Shown here piece after piece: positions 9,090 through 16,698 of a DNA stretch of 64,000 nucleotides. A model generated the notes under the pieces. That model was not told the origin of the DNA. It searched no databases and worked only from the letters and a program-made list of their open reading frames with translations. Source of the stretch: Streptomyces griseicoloratus (GTDB taxonomy: Bacteria; Actinomycetota; Actinomycetes; Streptomycetales; Streptomycetaceae); contig NZ_JACVQF010000184.1 of NCBI RefSeq assembly GCF_014534645.1, forward strand, positions 282,157 through 346,156. The letters run 5' to 3'. Within the stretch, counting starts at the first letter, position 1; every line of letters starts with the position of its first letter. The position numbers and the translations under genes were made by a program.

Positions 9090-10097
9090 ATGCGTGCTGC
9101 CCGGCTGATCAAGATGGTGCTGCTGCTCCAGTCCCGCCCGTCCATGACCGCCGCCGAACTGGCCCGTGAGCTGGAGGTGTCGGAGCGGACCGTGACGCGG
9201 GACGCGCAGGCGCTGTCGGAGGCGGGCGTACCGGTGTACGCGGAGCGGGGCCGGGCCGGCGGGTACCGGCTGATCGGCGGGTACCGGACCCGGCTGACGG
9301 GGCTCGCGCGCGGCGAGGCCGAGGCGCTGTTCCTGTCGGGGGTGCCCGGGGCGCTGCGCGAGATGGGCCTGGAGGACGCGGCCTCGGCGGCCCGGCTGAA
9401 GGTGTCGGCGGCGCTGCTGCCCTCGCTGCGGGACGCCTCGCGGACGGCGGCGCAGCGCTTCCACCTGGACGCGCCGAACTGGTTCCACGAGCCTGAGACG
9501 CCCGAGCTGCTGCCGGTGGTCGCGGACGCGGTGTGGGACGACCGGAGGATCACCGCGCGCTACCGGCGCGGGCGGGCGCGGCCGCAGGGGGACGCCGACG
9601 GCGCTGCGGGGGAGGTCGGCCGGGAGCTGGAGCCGTACGGTCTCGTGCTGAAGGCGGGGGTCTGGTACCTGTGCGCCCGGGTGGCGGACGGCGGGTCCTT
9701 CCGGGTCTACCGGATCGACCGGTTCACGGCGGTGGAGGCGGGCGAGGAGCGGTTCGCGCGGGACGAGGAGTTCGACCTGCCCGCGTTCTGGGCGGAGCGG
9801 GCCGAGCAGTTCGCGCGGTCGCTCCTGCGGGCGCAGGTCGTGGTGCGGCTCTCCCCGGAGGGCGTGCGCAGACTGCCGTACGCCGTGGACGCGCTGTCCG
9901 CCCGGGAGGCGCTTCGGGCCTCGGGCGCCCCTGACGCGGACGGGTGGGTGACGGTCACGCTGCGCGTGGAGTCCGAGGAGGTGGCGCACACCCAGCTGGC
10001 GGGACTCGGGCCGGAGGCGGAGGTGCTGGCGCCGGAGGGCCTGCGGGAGCGGTTCGCGAGGGACGCGCGGCGGCTCGCCGCGCTGTACGGGGAGTGA
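9090..10097 (+). CDS. HTH/WYL-domain transcriptional regulator
   Basis: Predicted DNA-binding regulator of 335 residues. The N-terminal winged helix (about 1-55, MTAAELARELEVSERTVTRD) is followed by a WYL domain (about 140-230) and a C-terminal WCX-like extension. WYL proteins often sense nucleotide or other small ligands; the target here is unknown. The ATG at 9090 is preferred to 9078 and 9081. A -10-like CATGAT (9077-9082) ends 7 nt before it, which suggests a leaderless mRNA, and the aceE terminator leaves almost no room for a 5' leader. Confidence 0.85.
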   Translation: MRAARLIKMVLLLQSRPSMTAAELARELEVSERTVTRDAQALSEAGVPVYAERGRAGGYRLIGGYRTRLTGLARGEAEALFLSGVPGALREMGLEDAASAARLKVSAALLPSLRDASRTAAQRFHLDAPNWFHEPETPELLPVVADAVWDDRRITARYRRGRARPQGDADGAAGEVGRELEPYGLVLKAGVWYLCARVADGGSFRVYRIDRFTAVEAGEERFARDEEFDLPAFWAERAEQFARSLLRAQVVVRLSPEGVRRLPYAVDALSAREALRASGAPDADGWVTVTLRVESEEVAHTQLAGLGPEAEVLAPEGLRERFARDARRLAALYGE

Positions 10098-10170
10098 GGC
10101 CCGCCCCGAGAGGACGATCCGTCGCACTCCGCGTGCGTGCCGCTGCTGAAGGGCCGATGCTGGACCAGTG

Positions 10171-10689
10171 ATGGACGAGACGGAGTTCTGGGAGCTGATC
10201 GACGCCACCCGCCAGGGCGCCGACGGCGATCCCGAGGACCAGGCCGACCTGCTCGTGGAACGGCTCCTGGAACTGGAGCCGGAGATGGTCCTGGACTTCG
10301 CCCGCCATTTCGAGGCCCGCTACAACCGCGCCTGCACCTGGGACCTGTGGGGTGCGGCCTGGGTGCTGCTGGGGGGTGCCAGCGACGACGCGTTCGACTT
10401 CTTCCGGTGCTGGCTGATCGGGCAGGGCCGCGAGGTGTACGAGGGTGCCGTCCACGACCCCGACGCGCTCGCCGAACTGCTGGACGACTTCGACGAGGAG
10501 GTCGACGGCGACGGCGAGGACCTCGGCTACGCGGCCGACGAGGCGTACGAGCAGCTCACCGGCACCGTCGCGCCCGACCTGGGCATCGCCCCGGCCCCCG
10601 CGGAGCCACTGGGCACCCCGATCGACCTGGAGGACGACCGCGCCCTGGCCGAACGCCTCCCCCGCCTGTGGGAACGCTTCGGAACCTGA
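10171..10689 (+). CDS. DUF4240 domain protein
   Basis: Acidic cytoplasmic protein of 172 residues with the DUF4240 pattern: an N-terminal ETEFWELIDATR, a central ARYNRACTWDLWGAAWVL and FDFFRCWLIGQGREVYE. Biochemical function is unknown. A GTG at 10168 immediately before the ATG is an alternative start, and no clear Shine-Dalgarno is visible for either. A diverged copy of the 3' end of this gene, including its RFG(T/A)-stop, recurs about 509 bp downstream in the repeat tract. Confidence 0.8.
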   Translation: MDETEFWELIDATRQGADGDPEDQADLLVERLLELEPEMVLDFARHFEARYNRACTWDLWGAAWVLLGGASDDAFDFFRCWLIGQGREVYEGAVHDPDALAELLDDFDEEVDGDGEDLGYAADEAYEQLTGTVAPDLGIAPAPAEPLGTPIDLEDDRALAERLPRLWERFGT

Positions 10690-11316
10690 CCCGCCCGGCA
10701 GGGCCCCGCGAGGGGGGCCGGCGTCCCAGAAGCCTCCGCGAACGCCGCGAGCCGCCCGCGCGGCGGGACCGCGGGCCGCCCGCGGACCCGGGCCGCCACC
10801 CGCCCGCAGATCCGGGCCGTGGTCCGCCCGTGCGTCCTAGCTGTCGGCCGCCCGCGGACCCGGGCCGCCGCCCGCCCGCGGACCCGGACTGCCGGCCAGG
10901 ACCCGGGCCGCCGCCCGCCCGCAGGTCCGGGCCGTGGGCCGCCCGTGAGCGCCCGTCGGGCGGGGCTGTGGCCAGCTCGTGGGTCCTAGCTGACCAGCCG
11001 CCCGCGGCCCCGGACTGCCGGCCGCCCCCGGGCCCGGGCTGCCGGCCGCCCGTAGGTCCGGGCCGTGGTCCGCCCGCGGGGCGGGCTGTGAGCCGCCCGT
11101 GCGTCCTAGCTGCCGGCCGCCCGCGGCCCCGGGCCGCCGCCCGCCCGTGGGTCAGGGCTGCGGGCCGCCGGGGTCCTGGCCGCCGGTTCGGAGCCTGACT
11201 CGGACGGCAGTTCCCCGTGCCGGGCCTCAGAAGCCTGCGCCAGCGCTGTAGGAGGGCCCGCCGGGTCCGCGCTGCCGACCCGCCGGCGGGTCCTGGATGC
11301 CGGCCGCCCGCAGCCC
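10678..11316. repeat. GC-rich degenerate repeat tract with duplicated gene end
   Basis: The interval between the DUF4240 gene and the convergent amidase gene holds no convincing gene. It is built of imperfect GGCCGCCCGCGG-type units. GTCCTAGCTG recurs at 10834, 10983 and 11103 as an anchor of larger repeats. The sequence at 10678-10750 (3' end of the DUF4240 gene) recurs in diverged form at 11187-11250, which points to an old tandem duplication of about 509 bp. Open frames across the tract are Pro/Arg/Gly low complexity and are not annotated. Confidence 0.75.
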
Positions 11317-12255
11317 TCAGCGGCCCGTCGCCCGCGGGGCCGGGCTCCCGGCCGCCCGCGGGGCCGGGCTCCCGGCCGCCCGCGGGGCCGGGCTCCCGGC
11401 CGCCCGCGGGGCCGGGCTGCGGGCCGCCTGGGGGGTTGGGGGGCGGCCCTGGAGGCGGGCCGCTGTCTCGCGGATCTGGGGGAGGCGGGCCGTGAGCGCC
11501 TCCCCCGGGCAGCTGGTCTGGTAGCCGTCCTTGTGGCCGGCGACGGCGGGCAGGGTGGCCTTGGTGCCGGCGGCGTACCGGCTCAGGCCGTTGCTGGAGA
11601 CCAGGCCGACCTTCGCGCGGGGGTCGGTGTCGGATCCGCCGAGCTTCCAGGCGGCCAGCGCGGCGATCGCGTCGGTCAGCGCGCCGGGGACGGGGACGCC
11701 GGCGGTGAAGGTGCCGAGGGCGGCGATGCCGGTGGTGCGGTGGTTGAAGCCCTGGGTGTGGGCGCCGGTGACGGGACGGTCGGCGCCTCCCGCGCGGCCC
11801 TCGTAGATGGTGCCGCAGCGGTCGACGACGAAGTTGTAGCCGATGTCGTCCCAGTGCCGGGCGCCGGTCTGGCCCGCGTAGAGGTCCCGGATGATGCGGG
11901 GCGCGTCGGCGCAGTCGTACTGGTTCGGCGTGTCGGTGTGGTGGATGAAGACGGCGGCGACCTTGTCGTCGTAGCGTGGAGGCGGCTGACGGCGGCCGGC
12001 GTCGCCCAGCCAGGCCGACCGGGGCACGATGGGCGGTCGCGGGGCGAGGTACCGGGGCGCGGGCCGCTCGGGGGCCGGCCGGGTCTGCGCCTCGACCGTC
12101 CGCTCCACGCCGCTCGCGAACAGCACCAGGGTGCCGCCGGCGGCGAGGCCGGGCAGACAGCCGAGCACTAACAGGGCGGCGCCCGGTATGCGGACCGTAC
12201 GCCGTACTCGTCCCTTGCGCGGCCCTGCCGCACGCGCCGCTCGGAAGACACGCAT
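11317..12255 (-). CDS. Secreted peptidoglycan amidase, PGRP/amidase_2 type
   Basis: Probable zinc N-acetylmuramoyl-L-alanine amidase of 312 residues. An N-terminal Arg-rich segment precedes a membrane or signal segment (about 17-40, VRIPGAALLVLGCLPGLAAG). The PGRP domain follows, with expected ligands at H105/H106 (FIHHTDTPN), a histidine in AHTQGFNH, H241 (GHKDG) and C249 (TSCPG). The C-terminal tail is a repeat of PRAAGSPA encoded by 24-bp tandem units. The ATG at 12255 is chosen because upstream in-frame codons would run into the divergent promoter. It is divergent from a MarP-like protease gene. Confidence 0.85.
   Translation of the reverse strand: MRVFRAARAAGPRKGRVRRTVRIPGAALLVLGCLPGLAAGGTLVLFASGVERTVEAQTRPAPERPAPRYLAPRPPIVPRSAWLGDAGRRQPPPRYDDKVAAVFIHHTDTPNQYDCADAPRIIRDLYAGQTGARHWDDIGYNFVVDRCGTIYEGRAGGADRPVTGAHTQGFNHRTTGIAALGTFTAGVPVPGALTDAIAALAAWKLGGSDTDPRAKVGLVSSNGLSRYAAGTKATLPAVAGHKDGYQTSCPGEALTARLPQIRETAARLQGRPPTPQAARSPAPRAAGSPAPRAAGSPAPRAAGSPAPRATGR
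11329..11424 (-). repeat. 24-bp tandem repeat in the amidase C-terminal tail
   Basis: About four copies of a 24-bp unit encode the octapeptide PRAAGSPA at the C-terminus of the amidase. The copies are almost identical, so copy number is likely to vary between strains. The units resemble those of the adjoining non-coding tract, as if the gene had captured repeats. Confidence 0.8.
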
Positions 12256-12400
12256 GAATCCCACTGTCCGGTGGTTCCGGTCCGTCCGCGATATGTGCTG
12301 TGCCACCTGGTGGAACCATCGTCCCGGTCCGCCACGTTTTCCGGTTGCCCGTACGCGCGGCGTGTCCGGGGCCGCGGAGTCCGAGAGAGAGGCGGCCGGC

Positions 12401-13585
12401 GTGAGCGTGCTCGACATCCTGCTGGTGCTGCCGGCCCTGGCCTACGGGGCCTCCGGCTACCGGCGCGGACTGGTGGCCGGCTGTGTCTCGCTGGCGGGCT
12501 TCGTGGGCGGTGCGGTGGTCGGCGTGTGGGCCCTGCCGTGGGTCATGGACCTGGTGCCGCCGGGGACGACCACGGCGACGGTGACCGCCGTGCTCACGGT
12601 GCTCGGGCCGGCGGTGATCGGCCAGGCCCTGGCGGCGCGCCCGGCGCTGCGGCTGCGCCGGGAGCTGGACAGGGGGCCGCTGCGGGTGGCCGACGGCGCC
12701 GGCGGGGCGGTCGCGGGCTCGGCGGCCGTGCTGATCGTGGCGTGGGTGGCGGCCAGTGTGCTGGCCGCGTCCTCGTCACCGCTGCTCACCACGGCGATCC
12801 GGGAGTCCGCACTGCTGGGCGCGGTGCAGCGGGCGATGCCGGACACCACCCCGGCGTGGTTCTCCGGGGCGACCTCGGCGCTGACCCGGGCGGGGTTCCC
12901 GCAGGTGTTCAACCCGTTCGAGAACGAGTCGACGGCCGAGCTCGCCGAGCCCTCCGGCGACAGCGTCACGGCGGCGGCCACCGACGCCGCCAAGCTCAGC
13001 ACGGTCAAGGTCGAGGGCGTCGCCGGCACCCAGGGCCGGGAGGGCAGCGGCTTCGTGTACGCGCCGGAGCGCGTGATGACCAACGCCCACGTGGTGGCCG
13101 GCATCGACGACCCGAGCGTGCGGGTCGGCGGGGTGGGGCGGTCGTACGAGGCGCGGGTGGTGCTGTTCGACCCGGGTGAGGACGTGGCCGTGCTCCACGT
13201 CCCGGACCTGACCGCGCCCGCCCTGCGGTTCGACGACGGTGCCGGACGCGGTGACGCGGCCGTCGTCGCGGGCTATCCGCACGACGGCGACCTGGACCTG
13301 CGGGCGGCGACGGTCGCGAGCCGGTTGCGGGCGACCGGCCAGAACATCTACCGCGACGAGACGATCACCCGGGAGATCTACTCGATCCGCTCCACGGTCC
13401 GCCCCGGCAACTCCGGTGGTCCGCTGCTGACCCCCGAGGGCCGGGTGTACGGCGTGGTCTTCGCCCGCTCCACCTCGGACGCCGGGACGGGGTACGTCCT
13501 GACGGCGGCCGAGGTGGCCGACGAGGCGCGGCGGGCGGCGGACGCGACGGCGGCGGTGGACACGGGCGGTCCGGTGACCTCGTGA
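12401..13585 (+). CDS. Membrane serine protease, CvpA-trypsin type (MarP-like)
   Basis: A 394-residue protein with four predicted N-terminal membrane helices (CvpA/colicin V production domain, about 3-130). An extracytoplasmic trypsin-like domain follows. The catalytic triad is visible as His in MTNAHVVAG, Asp in GEDVAVLHV and Ser in RPGNSGGPL. The architecture matches mycobacterial MarP, a protease that processes cell wall hydrolases under acid stress. The GTG at 12401 is used, with a second GTG at 12407 possible. It is divergent from the amidase gene over 145 bp. Confidence 0.88.
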   Translation: MSVLDILLVLPALAYGASGYRRGLVAGCVSLAGFVGGAVVGVWALPWVMDLVPPGTTTATVTAVLTVLGPAVIGQALAARPALRLRRELDRGPLRVADGAGGAVAGSAAVLIVAWVAASVLAASSSPLLTTAIRESALLGAVQRAMPDTTPAWFSGATSALTRAGFPQVFNPFENESTAELAEPSGDSVTAAATDAAKLSTVKVEGVAGTQGREGSGFVYAPERVMTNAHVVAGIDDPSVRVGGVGRSYEARVVLFDPGEDVAVLHVPDLTAPALRFDDGAGRGDAAVVAGYPHDGDLDLRAATVASRLRATGQNIYRDETITREIYSIRSTVRPGNSGGPLLTPEGRVYGVVFARSTSDAGTGYVLTAAEVADEARRAADATAAVDTGGPVTS

Positions 13586-13611
13586 ACCGCGGGCCGCCCG
13601 GTCCGGCGCCG

Positions 13612-14100
13612 TCAGACCAGGGCCTGTCCCATCAGCACGTCGTCGACGTACTCGCCGTCGAGGCAGAACTCCTCGGGCTGGACGCCCTCGACGACGAAGC
13701 CCTCGGACTCGTACAGCTTGCGGGCGGCGGTGTTGTGGCCGAGGACGCGCAGCGTGATGCGCCGGGCGCCCTCGCGGCGGGCCTCCTCCACGGCGGCGCG
13801 GACGAGGGCCCGGCCGACGCCCGCGCCACGGGCCGCGTCGGCGACGGCGAGGCCGCGGATCTGCCGTACGTGCCTGTTGGAGGCCAGTTCCGTGGGGAAA
13901 CCGAGCCGGACGTAGCCGACGACGTCACCGCCGAGTTCGGCGACCAGGTGGTCGCCGGGGCCCGAACGCTCGCTGAAGAAGGGGTCGTCCGGCTGCGGGC
14001 GGGGCGAGACCGCGTGCAGGTAGGACCAGGTCTCGTGGTCGAGCCGGCGCAGCGCCTGCTCGTCGTCGGGCAGGCCGTGGCGTATGTGCGGAACTGGCAT
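13612..14100 (-). CDS. GNAT-family N-acetyltransferase
   Basis: A 162-residue single-domain acetyltransferase. The acetyl-CoA binding motif A reads RGLAVADAARGAGVGRALV, followed by LRVLGHNTAARKLYESEGF, typical of GNAT motif B. The substrate cannot be inferred. The ATG at 14100 begins MPVPHIRHGL. The gene is convergent with the protease gene (26 nt apart) and divergent from the SDR-type gene at 14174. Confidence 0.85.
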   Translation of the reverse strand: MPVPHIRHGLPDDEQALRRLDHETWSYLHAVSPRPQPDDPFFSERSGPGDHLVAELGGDVVGYVRLGFPTELASNRHVRQIRGLAVADAARGAGVGRALVRAAVEEARREGARRITLRVLGHNTAARKLYESEGFVVEGVQPEEFCLDGEYVDDVLMGQALV

Positions 14101-14173
14101 GACGGTCACTGTACGACGCGGGTGCCGGGCGCTGTTCAGGGTTTTTCCGGCGGTCACCCGGCAGGATGGGCGC

Positions 14174-15070
14174 ATGGCACGTTCCCGAATCGCGGTGGCC
14201 GGCGCCTCCGGTCTCATCGGCGGCGCCCTGGTGCGTTCCCTGGTCACGGACGGCTGTGAGGTGGTGCGCCTGGTGCGCCGCGAGCCGCGGGGTGCGGACG
14301 AGGTCCGGTGGGATCCCGAGGGCGGGCGGGTGGACACGGCCGGGCTCGCCGGGTGCGACGCCGTGGTGAATCTGGCCGGGGCCGGAGTGGGCGACCGGCG
14401 CTGGAGCGAGGCGTACAAGGTGCGCATCCGCAGCAGCCGGGTCCACGGCACGACGGCGCTCGCGGAGGCCGTGGCGACGCTGGAGCCGCGTCCGCGGGTC
14501 TTCGTCAACGGCAGCGCGATCGGCTTCTACGGCGACACCGGGGCGCGGGCCGTCGACGAGAGCGCGCCCGCGGGTGAGGGCTTCCTGTCCGCGCTGTGCG
14601 AGGAGTGGGAGGCCGCGGCGGCACCGGCCCGGGAGGCGGGCGTGCGGACGGTGCTCGTCCGGACCGGGCTGGTCGTCGCCCGGGGCGGCGGGGCCTGGGG
14701 GCGGCTGTTCCCGCTCTTCCGGGCGGGGCTCGGCGGGCGGCTGGGCGACGGATCGCAGTACTGGTCGTTCGTGGCGCTGCACGACGAGGTGGCCGCGATC
14801 CGGCATCTGCTGGACCGCGACGACCTGTCCGGGCCGTTCAATCTGACGGCCCCGCAGCCGGTGACGAACCGTGAGGTCACCGCGGCCATGGGGCGGGTGC
14901 TGCACCGGCCGACGCCCTTCGCGGTGCCGGCGCCGGTGCTGCGGGCGGTGCTCGGTGAGATGGCGGGGGACGTGCTGGGCAGTGCCCGGGTGCTGCCGGC
15001 GCGTCTGCTGGAGTCGGGCTTCCGCTTCGCGTTCCCGGAGATCGACGGGGCGATCCGGGCCGCGCTGTGA
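14174..15070 (+). CDS. TIGR01777-type NAD(P)-binding epimerase (YfcH/SDR39U1-like)
   Basis: Rossmann-fold protein of 298 residues. It has the nucleotide motif GASGLIGGALV at the N-terminus and the family hallmark VVNLAGAGVGDRRW. FVNGSAIGFYGDTG and a DUF1731-type C-terminus also fit the family, whose activity is unknown. The ATG at 14174 is the only start that keeps the glycine motif at the usual distance. It stands alone, with the acetyltransferase gene divergent upstream. Confidence 0.85.
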   Translation: MARSRIAVAGASGLIGGALVRSLVTDGCEVVRLVRREPRGADEVRWDPEGGRVDTAGLAGCDAVVNLAGAGVGDRRWSEAYKVRIRSSRVHGTTALAEAVATLEPRPRVFVNGSAIGFYGDTGARAVDESAPAGEGFLSALCEEWEAAAAPAREAGVRTVLVRTGLVVARGGGAWGRLFPLFRAGLGGRLGDGSQYWSFVALHDEVAAIRHLLDRDDLSGPFNLTAPQPVTNREVTAAMGRVLHRPTPFAVPAPVLRAVLGEMAGDVLGSARVLPARLLESGFRFAFPEIDGAIRAAL

Positions 15071-15263
15071 TCGGCACCCCGACCCCGGCCGATCCGTACG
15101 CGATCGCATGACGACCACATGCGACCGATGTGCGACCGTGCCCTGCCCCTGTGCGACTCCCCCTGACCGTTCGCGGACCTAACCTCGTTCCGAACTCGGG
15201 TATCCCTCAAGCCGGTTGGGGGCATGACGTCTCCAGCGGCCGCGCAACCTCGAGGAGGGGCAC

Positions 15264-16667
15264 GTGCTTGAGCCCGCGTACCAGGCGGACGTCGTCGTCG
15301 TGGGGGCCGGAGTAGCCGGACTCGCCGCGGCGCATCGGCTGACCAGCGCAGGAGTGACGACGACGGTCCTGGAGGCCGCCCACGGGGTGGGCGGCCGGAT
15401 GGCCACGGAGAAGGTCGACGGATTCCGGCTCGACAGAATCGGACAGCTGCTGTCCACGGCGTATCCCGAACTGCGGCTCACCCCCGGGCTGGACGGCCTC
15501 GCGCTGCTGCCCTTCGCGCCCGGGGTCCTGCTGCACAGCGAGGGCCGCCACCACCGCGCGGGCGCCCCGGCGCGCACGGGGGGCGCAAGGGGCGCACTCC
15601 ATGCGGTGCGCGCCCTCGCGAGCGCCCCCCGGTCGGTGCCGGCACCCCGCAGGCTCGTACCGGCGCCCAAGGCCCCCGGGAGCCAGGCGGCGGTGCCCCG
15701 GAGCCGGCCCGGCGCCCCGCTCGGCTCCGCCGTGGACCAGGCCCGTCTGACCGCCGCTCTCACCCGGCTCGCGGGCACCCCGGCCGAACGGCTGCTGGCC
15801 CGCCCGGAGCTGCCCGCGGCGCGGGCGCTGGCGCTGCGCGGGCTGCCCGCGCGCACGATCGACGGCTTCCTGCGTCCGCTGCTCGCCGCCCTGCTGTGCG
15901 ACCCGGACCTCACCTCCTCCAGCCGGTGCGCGGACCTCTCGCTGCGCGCCTTCGCGAGCGGGCGGCTGTGCGTGCCGGAGGGCGGCGCGGAGGCCCTGCC
16001 GGAGCTGCTGGCGCGGACGCTGCCGCCGGGGACCGTGCACACGGGCGTGCGGGTCACCTCCGTCGCCACCAACGCGGTGACCACCGCGGAGCACGGCGTC
16101 ATCCGCTGCCGGGCCGTGCTGGTGGCCACCGACGCCCGGGCCGCCGCCGAGCTGCTGCCCGGTCTGCGGGTGCCGGAGTTCCACCCGGTGACGGTGGTGC
16201 ACCACACGACGGACGAGCCGCCGGGCACCGGCGCGTCCCTGCTGCTCGACGCCGACCGCGGCGGTCCGGTCGCCCACACGGCGGTGGTCAGCCAGGTGGA
16301 CCCCTCCCGGGCGCCCGCCGGGCGCGCCCTCGTCTCCTCGACGGTCCTCGGCCCGCCCCCGCCCGACGTCGACACCGCCGTCCGCATCCACCTGTCCCGC
16401 CTGTACGGCGTGCCGACCGCGCGCTGGGAGACCCTGGCCGTGCACCACGCGGCCGAGGCGGTGCCCGCGATGCGCCCGCCGCACGACCTGCGCCGGCCGG
16501 TACGGCTGCTGGCGGGCCTGTACGTGTGCGGCGACCACCGCGACACCAGTACCGTCCAGGGCGCGCTGCACTCCGGCCACCGCGCCTCGGCGGCGATCCT
16601 GACGGACCTGGGCGCGGGCGGCTCGATGCACACGGCCGACCCCCTGCCCACGGCCCGCGCGGCCTAG
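15264..16667 (+). CDS. FAD-dependent oxidoreductase (amine oxidase/desaturase-like)
   Basis: A 467-residue flavoprotein. The N-terminal dinucleotide fold (ADVVVVGAGVAGLAAAHRLTSAG, residues 8-30) and GGRM motif are typical of the amine oxidase and phytoene desaturase superfamily. The C-terminal FAD motif reads LYVCGDHRDTSTVQGAL. The substrate is unknown. A strong GAGGAGGGG precedes the GTG at 15264. The gene converges with the TPR regulator with 31 nt between stops. Confidence 0.85.
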   Translation: MLEPAYQADVVVVGAGVAGLAAAHRLTSAGVTTTVLEAAHGVGGRMATEKVDGFRLDRIGQLLSTAYPELRLTPGLDGLALLPFAPGVLLHSEGRHHRAGAPARTGGARGALHAVRALASAPRSVPAPRRLVPAPKAPGSQAAVPRSRPGAPLGSAVDQARLTAALTRLAGTPAERLLARPELPAARALALRGLPARTIDGFLRPLLAALLCDPDLTSSSRCADLSLRAFASGRLCVPEGGAEALPELLARTLPPGTVHTGVRVTSVATNAVTTAEHGVIRCRAVLVATDARAAAELLPGLRVPEFHPVTVVHHTTDEPPGTGASLLLDADRGGPVAHTAVVSQVDPSRAPAGRALVSSTVLGPPPPDVDTAVRIHLSRLYGVPTARWETLAVHHAAEAVPAMRPPHDLRRPVRLLAGLYVCGDHRDTSTVQGALHSGHRASAAILTDLGAGGSMHTADPLPTARAA

Positions 16668-16698
16668 GGCCTGTCCGGCACATGGCAGGCCGCCCCGG

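Noticed and set aside
6216-10208. A long open frame on the minus strand opposite aceE and the WYL gene.
   Set aside because: It spans two real genes and a strong terminator, with low-complexity translation and no family motif.
10137-11198. Gene-length open frames through the GC-rich repeat tract.
   Set aside because: They are composed of Pro/Arg/Gly repeats in every frame, without a ribosome site or conserved motif, as expected for repetitive GC-rich DNA.
11329-11424. Tandem repeats suggesting a CRISPR array.
   Set aside because: Units are contiguous 24-mers without unique spacers and are coding repeats of the amidase tail; no cas genes are present.
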